Shown: positions 34,573 to 43,967, counted from the first letter of the stretch. The stretch: 64,000 bases of DNA from Duncaniella muris (GCF_003024805.1 NZ_PUEC01000003.1:62001-126000), one strand, 5' to 3'. The notes: generated from the letters alone by a model not told the origin. Numbers and translations are program-made.

Positions 34573-35220
34573 TCAGTCATTATCAAGGACAATGCCGGCG
34601 AATTCGAGAGCTTCGCGACGTTCCACACAGGTGCCGCACTTGCCGCAGTGGTGTTCGCCGCCTTTGTAGCAGGAATATGTGTGCGAATAGTCGACGCCTA
34701 AGTTTTTGCCTCGTAAAGCGATTTCTCCTTTTGTCATATCAGTATAAGGCGCAAGGAGTTCAAGGTGTTCATATGTGCCGTCGGAAATCGCGGCACCCAT
34801 CGAACGGACAAATTCCGGACGGCAGTCGGGATAGATGGCATGGTCACCGGAATGGTTGGCTATCATGACTTTTTTGAGCTCCATGCTTTCGGCAAGCCCT
34901 GCTGCCACGGCGAGCATGATGCCGTTGCGGAAAGGCACCACGGTGGAACGCATGTTGTCATCGGCATAGTGGCCCTCTGGAATCTCGTCGGCTCCGGAGA
35001 GAAGCGAACTCTTGAAGTAACGGCCCATGAATTCAAGATCAATCTCGATCCAGCGGATGCCGAGCCGCTCGCAGTTCCAGCGCGCACATTCGGCTTCGCG
35101 GCGATTGTGGTTTGAGCCGTACTGGAAGGTGACGGCTGCTGCTATAGTGTCGGCGTAGTCCCAGAGCATGGTAGTGGAGTCCATGCCGCCTGAGAGCACC
35201 AGGAGTGTATCTTTTGCCAT
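34573..35220 (-). CDS. queC: 7-cyano-7-deazaguanine (preQ0) synthase
   Basis: A 215-residue ATP-dependent enzyme that converts 7-carboxy-7-deazaguanine to preQ0 in queuosine synthesis. The PP-loop SGGMDST is at residues 10-16; four zinc cysteines (184, 192, 195, 198) lie in CYKGGEHHCGKCGTC near the C-terminus. It follows queF, which uses its product, by 40 bp. Confidence 0.96.
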   Translation of the reverse strand: MAKDTLLVLSGGMDSTTMLWDYADTIAAAVTFQYGSNHNRREAECARWNCERLGIRWIEIDLEFMGRYFKSSLLSGADEIPEGHYADDNMRSTVVPFRNGIMLAVAAGLAESMELKKVMIANHSGDHAIYPDCRPEFVRSMGAAISDGTYEHLELLAPYTDMTKGEIALRGKNLGVDYSHTYSCYKGGEHHCGKCGTCVERREALEFAGIVLDND

Positions 35221-35260
35221 ATTTATAATATTATAATGATGTCAGTCGGTGAAATCTGTC

Positions 35261-35731
35261 TCAGAAATCCGAGGGAAATGAGTCGAGCATACGGCGGCGG
35301 GCCATTTCCTGATGCTCGCTGTCGCCGTGGTTGGCGAAGGGGAGTATGGCTATTCCGCCACGCGGGGTGAAGATGCCTTTGACTTCGATGTAGCGCGGGT
35401 CCATGAGGGCTATGAGGTCTTTCATGATGATGTTGACGCAGTCTTCATGGAAATCTCCGTGGTTGCGGAAGCTGAAGAGGTAGAGTTTCAGACTCTTGCT
35501 TTCGACCATCTTCTCGCGCGGGATGTAGGAGATGATTATCTTCGCAAAGTCCGGCTGGCCTGTCTTGGGGCAGAGCGAGGTGAACTCCGGGCAGGTGAAG
35601 GTCACGAGATATTCGTTGTCGGGGTGCTTGTTGACAAATGTCTCCAGCACTTCAGGCGCATATTGTGTCGGGTATTTGACTCCGGTGTTGCCGAGCAGCG
35701 ACACGCCGTCAAGTTCTTGTTCTGATCGCAT
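35261..35731 (-). CDS. queF: NADPH-dependent preQ0 reductase
   Basis: A 156-residue short-type QueF, reducing preQ0 to preQ1. The catalytic Cys and Asp are in [12 protein letters not shown], and the NADPH-binding motif is [22 protein letters not shown] and [11 protein letters not shown] complete the signature. It is first in the six-gene run, directly behind a promoter overlapped by an inverted repeat. I found no preQ1 riboswitch in its short leader. Confidence 0.96.
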   Translation of the reverse strand: MRSEQELDGVSLLGNTGVKYPTQYAPEVLETFVNKHPDNEYLVTFTCPEFTSLCPKTGQPDFAKIIISYIPREKMVESKSLKLYLFSFRNHGDFHEDCVNIIMKDLIALMDPRYIEVKGIFTPRGGIAILPFANHGDSEHQEMARRRMLDSFPSDF

Positions 35732-35749
35732 ACTTTAGAAATTGTAATA

Positions 35750-35778
35750 GTGTTACATTCAAATTGCAAATGTAACAC
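35750..35778. promoter_or_regulatory. Inverted repeat over the queF promoter
   Basis: gtgttacatt (35750-35759) and aatgtaacac (35769-35778) form a perfect 10-bp inverted repeat with a 9-bp centre. The right arm covers the -7 element and the left arm the likely transcription start, the classic place for a repressor operator. The regulator is unknown. Confidence 0.6.
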
Positions 35779-35798
35779 TTTTTCGCAAGAGCAGCAAA
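35767..35798 (-). promoter_or_regulatory. queF operon promoter
   Basis: On the minus strand TTTG (35798-35795), a 20-bp spacer and TACATTTG (35774-35767), a full match to the Bacteroides consensus. The queF ATG is 35 bp beyond the -7 element. Confidence 0.7.
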
Positions 35799-36048
35799 CC
35801 CGATCTGTGGGTTATGGCGCACCATCCGCCACGGCAGCACAGCCACCGTCCCCAGCAGCGTTGAAAGACTCGATGACACAGCCATCAGATCCGACATGGC
35901 CAACAATAAGATTAAATTCAAAAAATCGACATGCAAAACCTTTCACTTTTTCATCTTTTTGATGGGATTGATAACAGATTTAATGCTGTAAACTTTATAA
36001 TTAACAAACTTTCACATTAAACAAACCCTATGCTACGCTAAAAAATAT

Positions 36049-36056
36049 TACTTTTG
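36049..36056 (+). promoter_or_regulatory. -7 element of susC/susD
   Basis: TACTTTTG, 287 bp before the susC ATG. No -33 TTTG lies at the expected distance, so activation by a regulator is possible. It would give an unusually long leader. Confidence 0.4.
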
Positions 36057-36343
36057 TGACCGAATTGAAACATCTGTGTAAAAATTTTTTAATTCGCACA
36101 GTTGTATCTCATACAGGAGACTGGCGCGTAGCCACCCTCGCCCCCAACCTAAAATTCCATTTTATTTCAAGTTTCCAATAATGACATTACGACATCATTA
36201 GAAGTTCCCCGCTTCCCGACAAAGCTCTCTCTTAACACCCCCAACCGGGAAGCACCCCGCAGAAAAGGGACTTTTCCGCACCGCTGTTTAAAATTATCAT
36301 CATTTTATACTTTAACTAATTTCGTATTACTTAACTATTAGGT

Positions 36344-39300
36344 ATGAAAAAGCTGTTTCTACTACTGACGGCCCTCGTCGTGGCTGTCGGAACGCTTGCG
36401 GCTCAGAACCGCACAGTTTCCGGCACCGTGATCAGCGCCGCTGACGGTGAGCCGTTGATCGGAGCCACTGTCATGGGTGTGGGTACCAAGATCGGTACCG
36501 CTACTGACATCGACGGAAAGTTCACTCTGAGCCTTCCCGAATCAGTGACCAAAATTCAGGTTTCTTACATCAGCATGAAGACTGTCGAGGTGGCTATCAC
36601 TCCCGGTCAGATGATGATCTCGATGGAGAATGCCAACACTCTTGACGAAGTGGTCGTTACCGGTTACGGTGTTCAGCGCAAGGCTGCCTTTACAGGTGCC
36701 GCCTCTGTGCTCGACGGTGAGGTCATCGACAAGAAGTCTGATGTGAACTTCGTGAAGGCTCTCGAAGGCTCGGTTACCGGTTTCCAGTACAACAACTCTA
36801 CTTCTTCGCCCGGTACATTCGGTTCGGTCTACGTCCGTGGCCGCGGTTCGCTTTCTTCAAGCTCGCAGCCTCTGTATGTGATCGACGGTGTGCCTGTCAA
36901 TTCTGATGCCGATGGTATCAGCAGCGGGTCAAACAACTTCTTTGACCCGATGGCTGCCTACAATCCCAACGATATCGAGAGTGTGACTGTGCTCAAGGAC
37001 GCTGCAGCAACCGCTATCTACGGTTCACGCGCAGCCAACGGTGTGATCGTCATCACTACCAAGAAGGGTGGCGAGGGCAAGTTCAACCTCAACATCGACA
37101 TCAAGCAGGGTCTGACCAAGATGGGCAACCATAACATGGATTATGCCAATGCCGCAGAAACTATTGACTGGTTCACCAAGGGCTACATGGCTTTGAGAGG
37201 CGGTACGTATGACGAATGGTATGACAAGCTTGTCGGCGTTCTCGGTTGGGACGGCAAGACTGACACAGACTGGATCGACGCTGTGACCCGCACCGGTTAT
37301 TTTCAGGAATACAACATCAGCTTCAACGGCACAAGCGGCAATACAAACTACTATGCCTCTATCGGCTATGTAGATTCAGAAGGTATTGTGATCAACTCAG
37401 GCAACACCCGCTATTCAGGCCGTGTGAACATCGATACCAAGTATAAATATTTCTCTGCAGGTGTCAATGCTTCTCTTTCATGGAGCAAAAACAACAACTT
37501 CAGCCAGTCGACAACTGGCGCAATGTCGAACCCTCTGACCGGAGCGGTCTCTTCATGGCTCCCGACTGATCCCATCTACAATGAAGACGGTTCATATTAC
37601 GGCGTTTCAGGCTACAACCCTGTGGCTGTCAATGACGAAAAACTCGGTAACCTCTATGAGGTGACAAACCAGACCATCAATGCCAATCCCTGGCTTCGCA
37701 TCGACCTGCCATTCGGCATCTGGGCCAAGACAAATCTTGGTGTCAACCTCGTTGACCAGACCGACTATGACTACTGGAGTGCCGTCTACAACCCGCAGGG
37801 TATGAAATATAACGGTCTCGGCCAGCAGTATAAGCAGCGTATCAGCACTATTACCTGGACCAACACTTTCGGCTGGACCAAGACTTTCGACAAGCATGAC
37901 ATCAACCTCCTTCTCGGTCAGGAATGCCAGCGCTACGACTACCACGAAGATTTCTATTCACGCACTGACTTCCCATTCGCTGACTCAGGCATGCGCGATC
38001 TGACAACCGCAGCCACAGACAACGGTAGCGCATATTACCGCAGCGAATCGCGTCTTGCATCATACTTCATGGATGCCCACTATTCATATGACGACCGCTA
38101 CTACCTGTCGGCTTCTTTCCGCCGCGACGGTTCATCGGTGTTCGGCGCTGACAACCGCTGGGGTAACTTCTGGTCAGTCGGCGGCAAGTGGCGTCTCTCG
38201 CAGGAATCATTCGCAAAAGATCTCTCCTGGCTCAGCAATGCCGCGCTCCGTATCTCTTACGGTACTGTCGGCAACCAGTCTCTGCCTAACCTCTATGCTG
38301 CCCGCGGATACTATTCAGCCGGAGCTAACTACAATCAGGTTCCCGGTATGATTCCCGCTCAGATCTCAAATCCGGATCTTACATGGGAAACTTCCCGCAA
38401 GTTTGACGTTGGCTTTGATCTTTCGCTCTTCAACCGCGTGAACTTCACTTTTGACTACTACAACGATGAGACTTCCGATGCTCTCTACAAGGTGCCTCTG
38501 TCAATGACCACCGGTATGAATTCATATTATAAGAACATCGGCAAGATGCGCAACCGTGGTGTTGAATTCGGTGTCAACGGTGTGGCCTACACAAGCCGTG
38601 ATCTGACTGTCAGCCTCTTCGCCAACCTCACCTGGAATGACAACAAGATCCTCAAGCTTGCCGACGGATCTGTGGAATACACCTGGCAGATTCTTGAAGA
38701 AGGCCGTCCATTCACCCAATTCTATACTCAGGAGTATGCAGGTGTAGACCGCGAGACCGGTAAGGCTCTTTATTACCGTTATGCCAAAGGCACAAAAGAC
38801 GAGAACGGCAACGATCTCAGCAATGTGCTTACCGATGACTACAATGCAGCTGAAAAACGTTATGTAGGTTCGGCAGCTCCCAAGGTGTTCGGTGCATTCG
38901 GTCTCAATGCCCGCGGTTATGGATTTGACCTCTCCATGCAGTTCAACTACCGCCTCGGCAGCAAGGTGATCGACACCGGCCATGACTTCACCGGCTGGAA
39001 CATGAGCACCTACCGCACACCGCTGAAGGAAATGATCAAAAATTCATGGACTCCTGAGAATCCTGATGCCAAGTATCCGCAGTACATCATCAGCGACCCC
39101 AACCAGATTTCTACCGACAACTATTCGTCACGCTGGATCATGAGCGGAAACTATCTCCGTCTTAGCAACATCACATTCGGCTACACTATCCCTGCCTCAA
39201 TCACCCGCAAGGCTCTTATCTCTAAGTGCCGTATCTACACCAGTTTCGACAATGTGCACACCTGGACTGCATCTGATTTCATCGGCTACAACCCTGAAAC

Positions 39301-39376
39301 CTATGCCAACGGTGAGATCGCATGGCAGTATCCCGCAGCGTTTACCTTCACCGGCGGCATCCAGCTGACATTCTAA
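36344..39376 (+). CDS. SusC/RagA-family TonB-dependent outer-membrane transporter
   Basis: A 1010-residue transporter. The signal peptide (MKKLFLLLTALVVAVGTLAA) is followed by a carboxypeptidase-regulatory-like domain (about 23-100: VSGTVISAADGEPLIGATVM), a plug with the SusC signature YGVQRKAAFTGAAS, and a 22-strand-type barrel ending in FTGGIQLTF. With SusD it imports oligosaccharides or peptides using TonB energy. No glycosidase, sensor or SusE/F gene accompanies it, so the ligand is unknown. There is no N-terminal STN domain, so control through an anti-sigma factor is unlikely. susD starts 49 bp downstream. Confidence 0.95.
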   Translation: MKKLFLLLTALVVAVGTLAAQNRTVSGTVISAADGEPLIGATVMGVGTKIGTATDIDGKFTLSLPESVTKIQVSYISMKTVEVAITPGQMMISMENANTLDEVVVTGYGVQRKAAFTGAASVLDGEVIDKKSDVNFVKALEGSVTGFQYNNSTSSPGTFGSVYVRGRGSLSSSSQPLYVIDGVPVNSDADGISSGSNNFFDPMAAYNPNDIESVTVLKDAAATAIYGSRAANGVIVITTKKGGEGKFNLNIDIKQGLTKMGNHNMDYANAAETIDWFTKGYMALRGGTYDEWYDKLVGVLGWDGKTDTDWIDAVTRTGYFQEYNISFNGTSGNTNYYASIGYVDSEGIVINSGNTRYSGRVNIDTKYKYFSAGVNASLSWSKNNNFSQSTTGAMSNPLTGAVSSWLPTDPIYNEDGSYYGVSGYNPVAVNDEKLGNLYEVTNQTINANPWLRIDLPFGIWAKTNLGVNLVDQTDYDYWSAVYNPQGMKYNGLGQQYKQRISTITWTNTFGWTKTFDKHDINLLLGQECQRYDYHEDFYSRTDFPFADSGMRDLTTAATDNGSAYYRSESRLASYFMDAHYSYDDRYYLSASFRRDGSSVFGADNRWGNFWSVGGKWRLSQESFAKDLSWLSNAALRISYGTVGNQSLPNLYAARGYYSAGANYNQVPGMIPAQISNPDLTWETSRKFDVGFDLSLFNRVNFTFDYYNDETSDALYKVPLSMTTGMNSYYKNIGKMRNRGVEFGVNGVAYTSRDLTVSLFANLTWNDNKILKLADGSVEYTWQILEEGRPFTQFYTQEYAGVDRETGKALYYRYAKGTKDENGNDLSNVLTDDYNAAEKRYVGSAAPKVFGAFGLNARGYGFDLSMQFNYRLGSKVIDTGHDFTGWNMSTYRTPLKEMIKNSWTPENPDAKYPQYIISDPNQISTDNYSSRWIMSGNYLRLSNITFGYTIPASITRKALISKCRIYTSFDNVHTWTASDFIGYNPETYANGEIAWQYPAAFTFTGGIQLTF

Positions 39377-39425
39377 AATTATCTTCTATCTTTCAAGAAT
39401 CATAATTCACAAACTAAAGGAAAAT

Positions 39426-40916
39426 ATGAAAAAACTACATATCAAGGCTCTTGCTATGCTGCTTCTGGGCGGAAGCATGGTCAGCTGTGGCGATGACTTC
39501 CTGGATTCAAAGATCTATGATGGCATCGACATAGAAACCGGCCTTAACAGCGTCAACAATATAGGCCATGCTCTCAACGGTACATATTACAGTTTTTACC
39601 GTTACTATTTCGCCGGTAACTATGCCACTTCATTCGGCGACATCGCATCTGACCTGGCATACTGGAACCGTTCGTCGAGCCACTTCAATGCAATCAACCA
39701 GTTCACTCCGTCAGTGACTGACACTTATCTCTCATACATCTGGGAGTATGGTTACAAGGTGGTTGACAACAGCGCCCGAATCATCAAGGCCGGTGAAGCC
39801 ATGAAAGAGAATGTCCACGAAGATGAAATCGCTGATCTCGACATGTATCTTGCTGAAGCTTATGCGCTCCGCGCCTATGCGAATCTTGTGCTTGTCAATG
39901 TGTTCGCCCATCAGGTGATGGTTGACGGTCAGGATTTCTCGGCACAGCCCGGTATCGTTGTGATCAACGAGCCTGTGGCTGCCGGTACGATGGTCAGCCG
40001 TAGCACTGTAGGCGATGCCTATACTTCGATTGTCAATGACCTGAAGTCTTCGATCAGCTATTTTGAACTTGCAGGCCAGACAAAAGAAAACCGTGTCTAT
40101 ATGTCGCCGGCGGCAGCATGGGGTCTTCTCTCTCGCGCTTATCTCTACATGGAGAAGTTCGATGAATCGATTGACGCAGCCAAGAAGGCTCTTGCCGCAG
40201 CCGGAGATCCGGCGCTTGCCTATACTCCCGCCGCCTACAAGGCTCTCTACAACGGTGAAGGCAGCAACACTGAAAGCTTCTTCTATCTTGCCATCAATAC
40301 TTCCGATAACTGGAGCGCAAACTCCTGCGGTACACTTTGGTCGAACTACAGCTATGGCCCCACTCCCTATCTGAAGTCAATCATGACAGACGGTGACGTG
40401 CGTCGCGCAGTGTGGAGCTGGAATACTAATGACAAGGGTGTCGAAGAATTCGGAAGCGGCAAGTTCGGAGCCTATGGTCTCGGTGGAAACTCGGCTTACG
40501 GCACAAACTATCTGATCAATGCTCCTGAGATGTATCTCAACCAGGCTGAAGGCTATCTGCGCTCTTCGTCGGCTGACATCACCAATGCACAGAACGCACT
40601 CCTTGTGGTTGCAAAGCGTAACCCGGCCATCACTTCGGTTGCCGATCTGCCTTCTGATAAGGACGGTCTCATGAGCTTCATTCAGGAAGAACGTGCCCGC
40701 GAGCTCTTCCAGGAAGGTCACCGTCTCTATGACCTCCGCCGCTGGGATGTAAGTGCAAATCTTGCTCAGGACAATGTTTCTTATCCTGAAATCGACTGGG
40801 CAATCACCGGTTTCAAGATCTCTGACTGTGTTTATCCCATCCCTGCTGATGAGATCAATGCCGGATTCGGTGTGACACAGAATGAAGGTTGGCAGAACAC
40901 ATTCCCCAAGAAGTAA
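39426..40916 (+). CDS. SusD/RagB-family nutrient-binding lipoprotein
   Basis: A 496-residue surface lipoprotein. The signal ends in GGSMVSC (Cys21), followed by GDDFLD, a typical start for SusD proteins. TPR-like helices (AEAYALRAYANLVLVNVFAH, AWGLLSRAYLYMEKFDESID) and the C-terminal RARELFQEGHRLYDLRRWD signature are present. It forms the lid of the SusC barrel and binds the ligand. The tail (CVYPIPADEINAGFGVTQNE) is standard. A strong hairpin follows the stop, so susCD appears to be a two-gene unit. Confidence 0.95.
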   Translation: MKKLHIKALAMLLLGGSMVSCGDDFLDSKIYDGIDIETGLNSVNNIGHALNGTYYSFYRYYFAGNYATSFGDIASDLAYWNRSSSHFNAINQFTPSVTDTYLSYIWEYGYKVVDNSARIIKAGEAMKENVHEDEIADLDMYLAEAYALRAYANLVLVNVFAHQVMVDGQDFSAQPGIVVINEPVAAGTMVSRSTVGDAYTSIVNDLKSSISYFELAGQTKENRVYMSPAAAWGLLSRAYLYMEKFDESIDAAKKALAAAGDPALAYTPAAYKALYNGEGSNTESFFYLAINTSDNWSANSCGTLWSNYSYGPTPYLKSIMTDGDVRRAVWSWNTNDKGVEEFGSGKFGAYGLGGNSAYGTNYLINAPEMYLNQAEGYLRSSSADITNAQNALLVVAKRNPAITSVADLPSDKDGLMSFIQEERARELFQEGHRLYDLRRWDVSANLAQDNVSYPEIDWAITGFKISDCVYPIPADEINAGFGVTQNEGWQNTFPKK

Positions 40917-40954
40917 CTACTACATCAGCCCATAGCATCTATATCTATAATACC

Positions 40955-40989
40955 GAGGCCGCGTCTGAATTCAACTCAGGCGCGGCCTC
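40955..40989 (+). terminator. susCD terminator
   Basis: A 14-bp stem with one G-T pair: gaggccgcgtctga (40955-40968) with tcaggcgcggcctc (40976-40989), a 7-nt loop and a T-containing tail. It lies between convergent genes. Confidence 0.7.
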
Positions 40990-41042
40990 CGTTTGTTATT
41001 GGGTGTTTCCGGTTTCAGGTGATGGATTTTGGAGAACGACCT

Positions 41043-41831
41043 CTAATAAAATGGAGCAGGATAGCCGTTGAACTCATATCTGAGATTGTGGTTGCGTTCG
41101 CCGATTTTTCTTGCCGGAATGCCGGCCATGATTGCAAATGGTTCTACATCTTTAGTCACCACTGCACCTGCTGCGATAACGGCTCCCTCGCCGATATTTA
41201 CCGAATGAAGTATCGTAGTTCCGGGGCCTATCCAGGCTCGGTTGCCGATTGTCACCTTGAAAGCGGCACTGCTGTTACAGGCGAAGTCCGGATCGCGATG
41301 ATCATGCTGTTCGGTCCAGATATGCACATTGGATGAAAAATTCACATTATCGCCGATCTCGATCCCGTTTCGTGCATCGAGAATCACATGGTCGCCGATA
41401 ATGGTTCCGCGTCCGATTTTCAGTTTGTGGTGATCACGGATTTCTGCCCCCCAATATATGGTCGCCATCTTGCCTAATTTCACGCCAAAGATTTTTCGGT
41501 ATATAAAATTGCGGATTGTGTGTGACGGTATTAATCCTACCTGGAAATCAATATATCGCCTGTAGCCGAAGAAATAGTATTGAGGGGTCTGCAGAACCTT
41601 ATGCAGAAATGATTTCCGTGTAGGAGTGCGGTCGGTTGCGCATGTTTCCGCTTCATCGGGTTTGTCTGCGGTGCGATTGTGCTGGTTTTCGGAACTTTTC
41701 CACGATTTTTCCTTCCGGATGCGGAATGCGACAAGGAGCGGACACATGAGAATAAAAGCAATCCATTTGCCGCATACAATGAGCGCAAGCAGTAGAAGGA
41801 TGTATGATTCAACATTTAGCATAGGTTCCAT
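41043..41831 (-). CDS. Hexapeptide-repeat acyltransferase
   Basis: A 262-residue protein with an N-terminal hydrophobic helix (ESYILLLLALIVCGKWIAFIL) and a C-terminal left-handed beta-helix of hexapeptide repeats (IGRGTIIGDHVILDARNGIE, IGPGTTILHSVNIGEGAVIA). VHIWTEQHDHRDPDF supplies the catalytic His region of maltose/galactoside O-acetyltransferase-type enzymes. It may modify a cell-surface sugar; the acceptor is unknown. It follows the EamA transporter by 48 bp and is visibly richer in A+T than its neighbours. Confidence 0.83.
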   Translation of the reverse strand: MEPMLNVESYILLLLALIVCGKWIAFILMCPLLVAFRIRKEKSWKSSENQHNRTADKPDEAETCATDRTPTRKSFLHKVLQTPQYYFFGYRRYIDFQVGLIPSHTIRNFIYRKIFGVKLGKMATIYWGAEIRDHHKLKIGRGTIIGDHVILDARNGIEIGDNVNFSSNVHIWTEQHDHRDPDFACNSSAAFKVTIGNRAWIGPGTTILHSVNIGEGAVIAAGAVVTKDVEPFAIMAGIPARKIGERNHNLRYEFNGYPAPFY

Positions 41832-41879
41832 AATAATCAGTTGGTTGTTTGGAAGCAGGTTTATATGTGTAGGGTTTTG

Positions 41880-42767
41880 TTACTTGGAGTGTTGCCGGCG
41901 GCCGGAGAGAATGAGGACGATGACGGCGAGGATGATGAGCACGATTCCAATCGAGGCTCTTACAGTCAGGATTTCGCCGAAGAGTGCCACTCCGAACATT
42001 ACTCCGGTGATAGGTTCGAGGGCGCCGAGAATGGAGACTGGAACCGAGCCGATGCACTGGATTGAGATGGCTACTGTCAGCAGCGAGACTATGGTGGGGA
42101 CAATCGAGATGCCCGCCACGCAGGCCCAGGGGAGCAGTCCGGAGGGCACAGGCTGCACTTCGGTGAAGCCGTCGGTGCGCACGGCGAAGACAATCATGCC
42201 GAAGAGCAGCGAGTAGAAAGTGAGTGTGGAGCCTGCGAGATGGCGTATGCGGCTCTTGTTGATCATCACCATGTAGAGCGCATAGGCCAGTGACGAGAGT
42301 ATGACAAGGGTGACGCCGGTGGCTGTCACATGTGCGCCTTCGCCCGGATTGCACAGAAAGACTACTCCGGTGAGGCAGATGGCTATAGAGATGAGGGTCC
42401 ACAGCGAGATGCGTTCGTGGAAGAAGATCCAGAGTATCAGCGCTATGAAAACGGGCTCGACAAAGAGCAGCGTGGAGGCAAGGCCTACGTCCATGTATCT
42501 GTAGGCCTCGAACAGCAGTACGGACGACATGGCGAAGAAGATGCCGAGGAGCACCATCAGCGGCAGGTCGCGGCGGGCAAGCCGGAAGCTGTCGCCGCGG
42601 ATGAGCATGATGGTGCCGAGTATGATTGTGGCAAACAGATAGCGGTAGAAGAGTACGGAGGAGACGCCCATCCCAAGTTCATAGAGGGGGACGGCGAAGA
42701 GCGGGTTGGTGCCGTAGCTCACAGCAGCAACCGCACCAAGAATATATCCTTTGGTGGTCCGGGTCAT
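41880..42767 (-). CDS. EamA-family (DMT) transporter
   Basis: A 295-residue membrane protein with about ten hydrophobic segments in two similar halves, the EamA duplication. Landmarks are MVLLGIFFAMSSVLLFEAYR and LGALEPITGVMFGVALFGE. Family members export amino acids, metabolites or drugs; the substrate is not predictable. It starts 70 bp after metX, on the same strand, which may hint at an amino-acid-related substrate. Confidence 0.9.
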   Translation of the reverse strand: MTRTTKGYILGAVAAVSYGTNPLFAVPLYELGMGVSSVLFYRYLFATIILGTIMLIRGDSFRLARRDLPLMVLLGIFFAMSSVLLFEAYRYMDVGLASTLLFVEPVFIALILWIFFHERISLWTLISIAICLTGVVFLCNPGEGAHVTATGVTLVILSSLAYALYMVMINKSRIRHLAGSTLTFYSLLFGMIVFAVRTDGFTEVQPVPSGLLPWACVAGISIVPTIVSLLTVAISIQCIGSVPVSILGALEPITGVMFGVALFGEILTVRASIGIVLIILAVIVLILSGRRQHSK

Positions 42768-42837
42768 GAGATTATGTGAAAAAACGGTGCGGCCGCCGGC
42801 CGGTTTTGCGCTTTAACAGTTATTGAGAAAAAACCTC

Positions 42838-43848
42838 TTAGTTTTTGATGAATGGGAGCAGGAGATTGTTGAGCTGATTGTATTCCACGAGGAAACCGTC
42901 GTGGCCGAAGGGGGAGTGGATCTCGCCGTAGACGGCTCCGGGAATCTTGGAGCAGAGTTCCTGCATCTCGCGGGGCGGGAACACGATGTCTGTTTCGAGG
43001 CCTACCACAAGGGTACGGGCCTTGATGCGCTTGAGAGCGGCGTCGAGGCCTCCGCGGCCGCGGCCCACGTCGTGGGTGTCAAAGGCTTTCAGAATGGCAT
43101 AGTAGGAATAGGCATCGAAGCGGCGGCAGAGTTTCTCGCCCTGATACTGCTGGTAGCTCGATGCGCGGTGTATTTCGGGCAGCTCCTCGACATCTTTCTG
43201 GGTGAGATTGTAGCCATAATATCCGCGATAGCTCAGCAGGCCGATGGCGCGGGCGGCGGCAAGGCCTTTGCGTCCGGCCTGAGGGTCAGGGTCGCCGAAG
43301 GTCGGGTCGGCCTCGATGCTCATGCGCATGGTCTCGTCGATGGCTATGGTCCAGGGTGTGGCTATGGCGTCAGTGGCCATCAGAACGAGCCGTTCGAAGC
43401 GTTCGGGTTCCATCACGGCCCATTCGATGGCCTGAAAACCGCCCACAGAGCAGCCTACAAGTACCTTTATCCGGCCAATGCCGAGCGCTTCGGCAAGGAC
43501 GCGGTGGGCGTTGACGATGTCGCGGATGGTGTAGGGTGGGAAATCTTTGTAGTAGGGTGAGCCTGTGGCGGGATTGGTGTGGAGCGGGGCAGTGGTGCCG
43601 TAAGGCGATCCGAGAATGTTGGCGCAGATTATGAAATTGTCGGCCGGATCGAGGAATTTGCCTTCCTCCACGGTGTGTGGCCACCAGTCCTGCACATCGC
43701 TGTTGCCGGTAAGAGCATGGCACACCCAGATGACGTTGCTTTTGTCGGCGTTGAGTGTGCCATAAGTGTGATATGCTATGCGTAGGGCATCGAGCTGCCC
43801 GCCGAGTTCAAGGCTGAATGGTTCGGAATGGTGATAATAGTTGATCAT
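42838..43848 (-). CDS. metX: Homoserine O-acetyltransferase
   Basis: A 336-residue alpha/beta-hydrolase. It transfers an acetyl group to homoserine in methionine synthesis. The nucleophile Ser134 is in GCSVGGFQA; NILGSPYGTTAPLH and the C-terminal FGHDGFLVE with the catalytic His are present. The ATG at 43848 is preferred: the frame is open to 43887, but the promoter -7 element lies between the two. Succinyl-transferring members of this fold exist, so acyl choice is likely but not certain. It is followed by the EamA transporter. Confidence 0.92.
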   Translation of the reverse strand: MINYYHHSEPFSLELGGQLDALRIAYHTYGTLNADKSNVIWVCHALTGNSDVQDWWPHTVEEGKFLDPADNFIICANILGSPYGTTAPLHTNPATGSPYYKDFPPYTIRDIVNAHRVLAEALGIGRIKVLVGCSVGGFQAIEWAVMEPERFERLVLMATDAIATPWTIAIDETMRMSIEADPTFGDPDPQAGRKGLAAARAIGLLSYRGYYGYNLTQKDVEELPEIHRASSYQQYQGEKLCRRFDAYSYYAILKAFDTHDVGRGRGGLDAALKRIKARTLVVGLETDIVFPPREMQELCSKIPGAVYGEIHSPFGHDGFLVEYNQLNNLLLPFIKN

Positions 43849-43874
43849 TATGAGGCTTCTTAACAGTTGCGGAG

Positions 43875-43905
43875 CAAAGTTAAGCATAATAAGTAACTCT
43901 TCAAA
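43875..43905 (-). promoter_or_regulatory. metX promoter
   Basis: On the minus strand TTTG (43905-43902), a 19-bp spacer and TAACTTTG (43882-43875). A full consensus match, 26 bp before the metX ATG. Confidence 0.75.
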
Positions 43906-43967
43906 ATTACGCAGTCTGTTAGAGAGACGCTATTTGGGCGAATTTCAGAGTTACCAAGCCTGAATGA

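Larger units (their letters stand above)
35732..36343. other. Divergent intergenic region between queF and susC
   Basis: 612 bp with no supported gene. It holds the queF promoter and inverted repeat (35750-35798), a stretch of coding-like composition at about 35791-35920 without a credible start on either strand, the susC -7 element at 36049, and a leader of about 280 nt containing an 8-bp hairpin (gcttcccg, 36211-36218, with cgggaagc, 36246-36253). Confidence 0.7.

Noticed and set aside
35732-35775. preQ1 riboswitch in the queF leader
   Set aside because: The leader after the -7 element is only about 30 nt, and no preQ1-I stem-loop with A-rich tail could be drawn.
35709-35936. Small minus-strand frame over the queF promoter
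   Set aside because: It overlaps the start of queF and the promoter and inverted repeat, and shows no recognisable domain.
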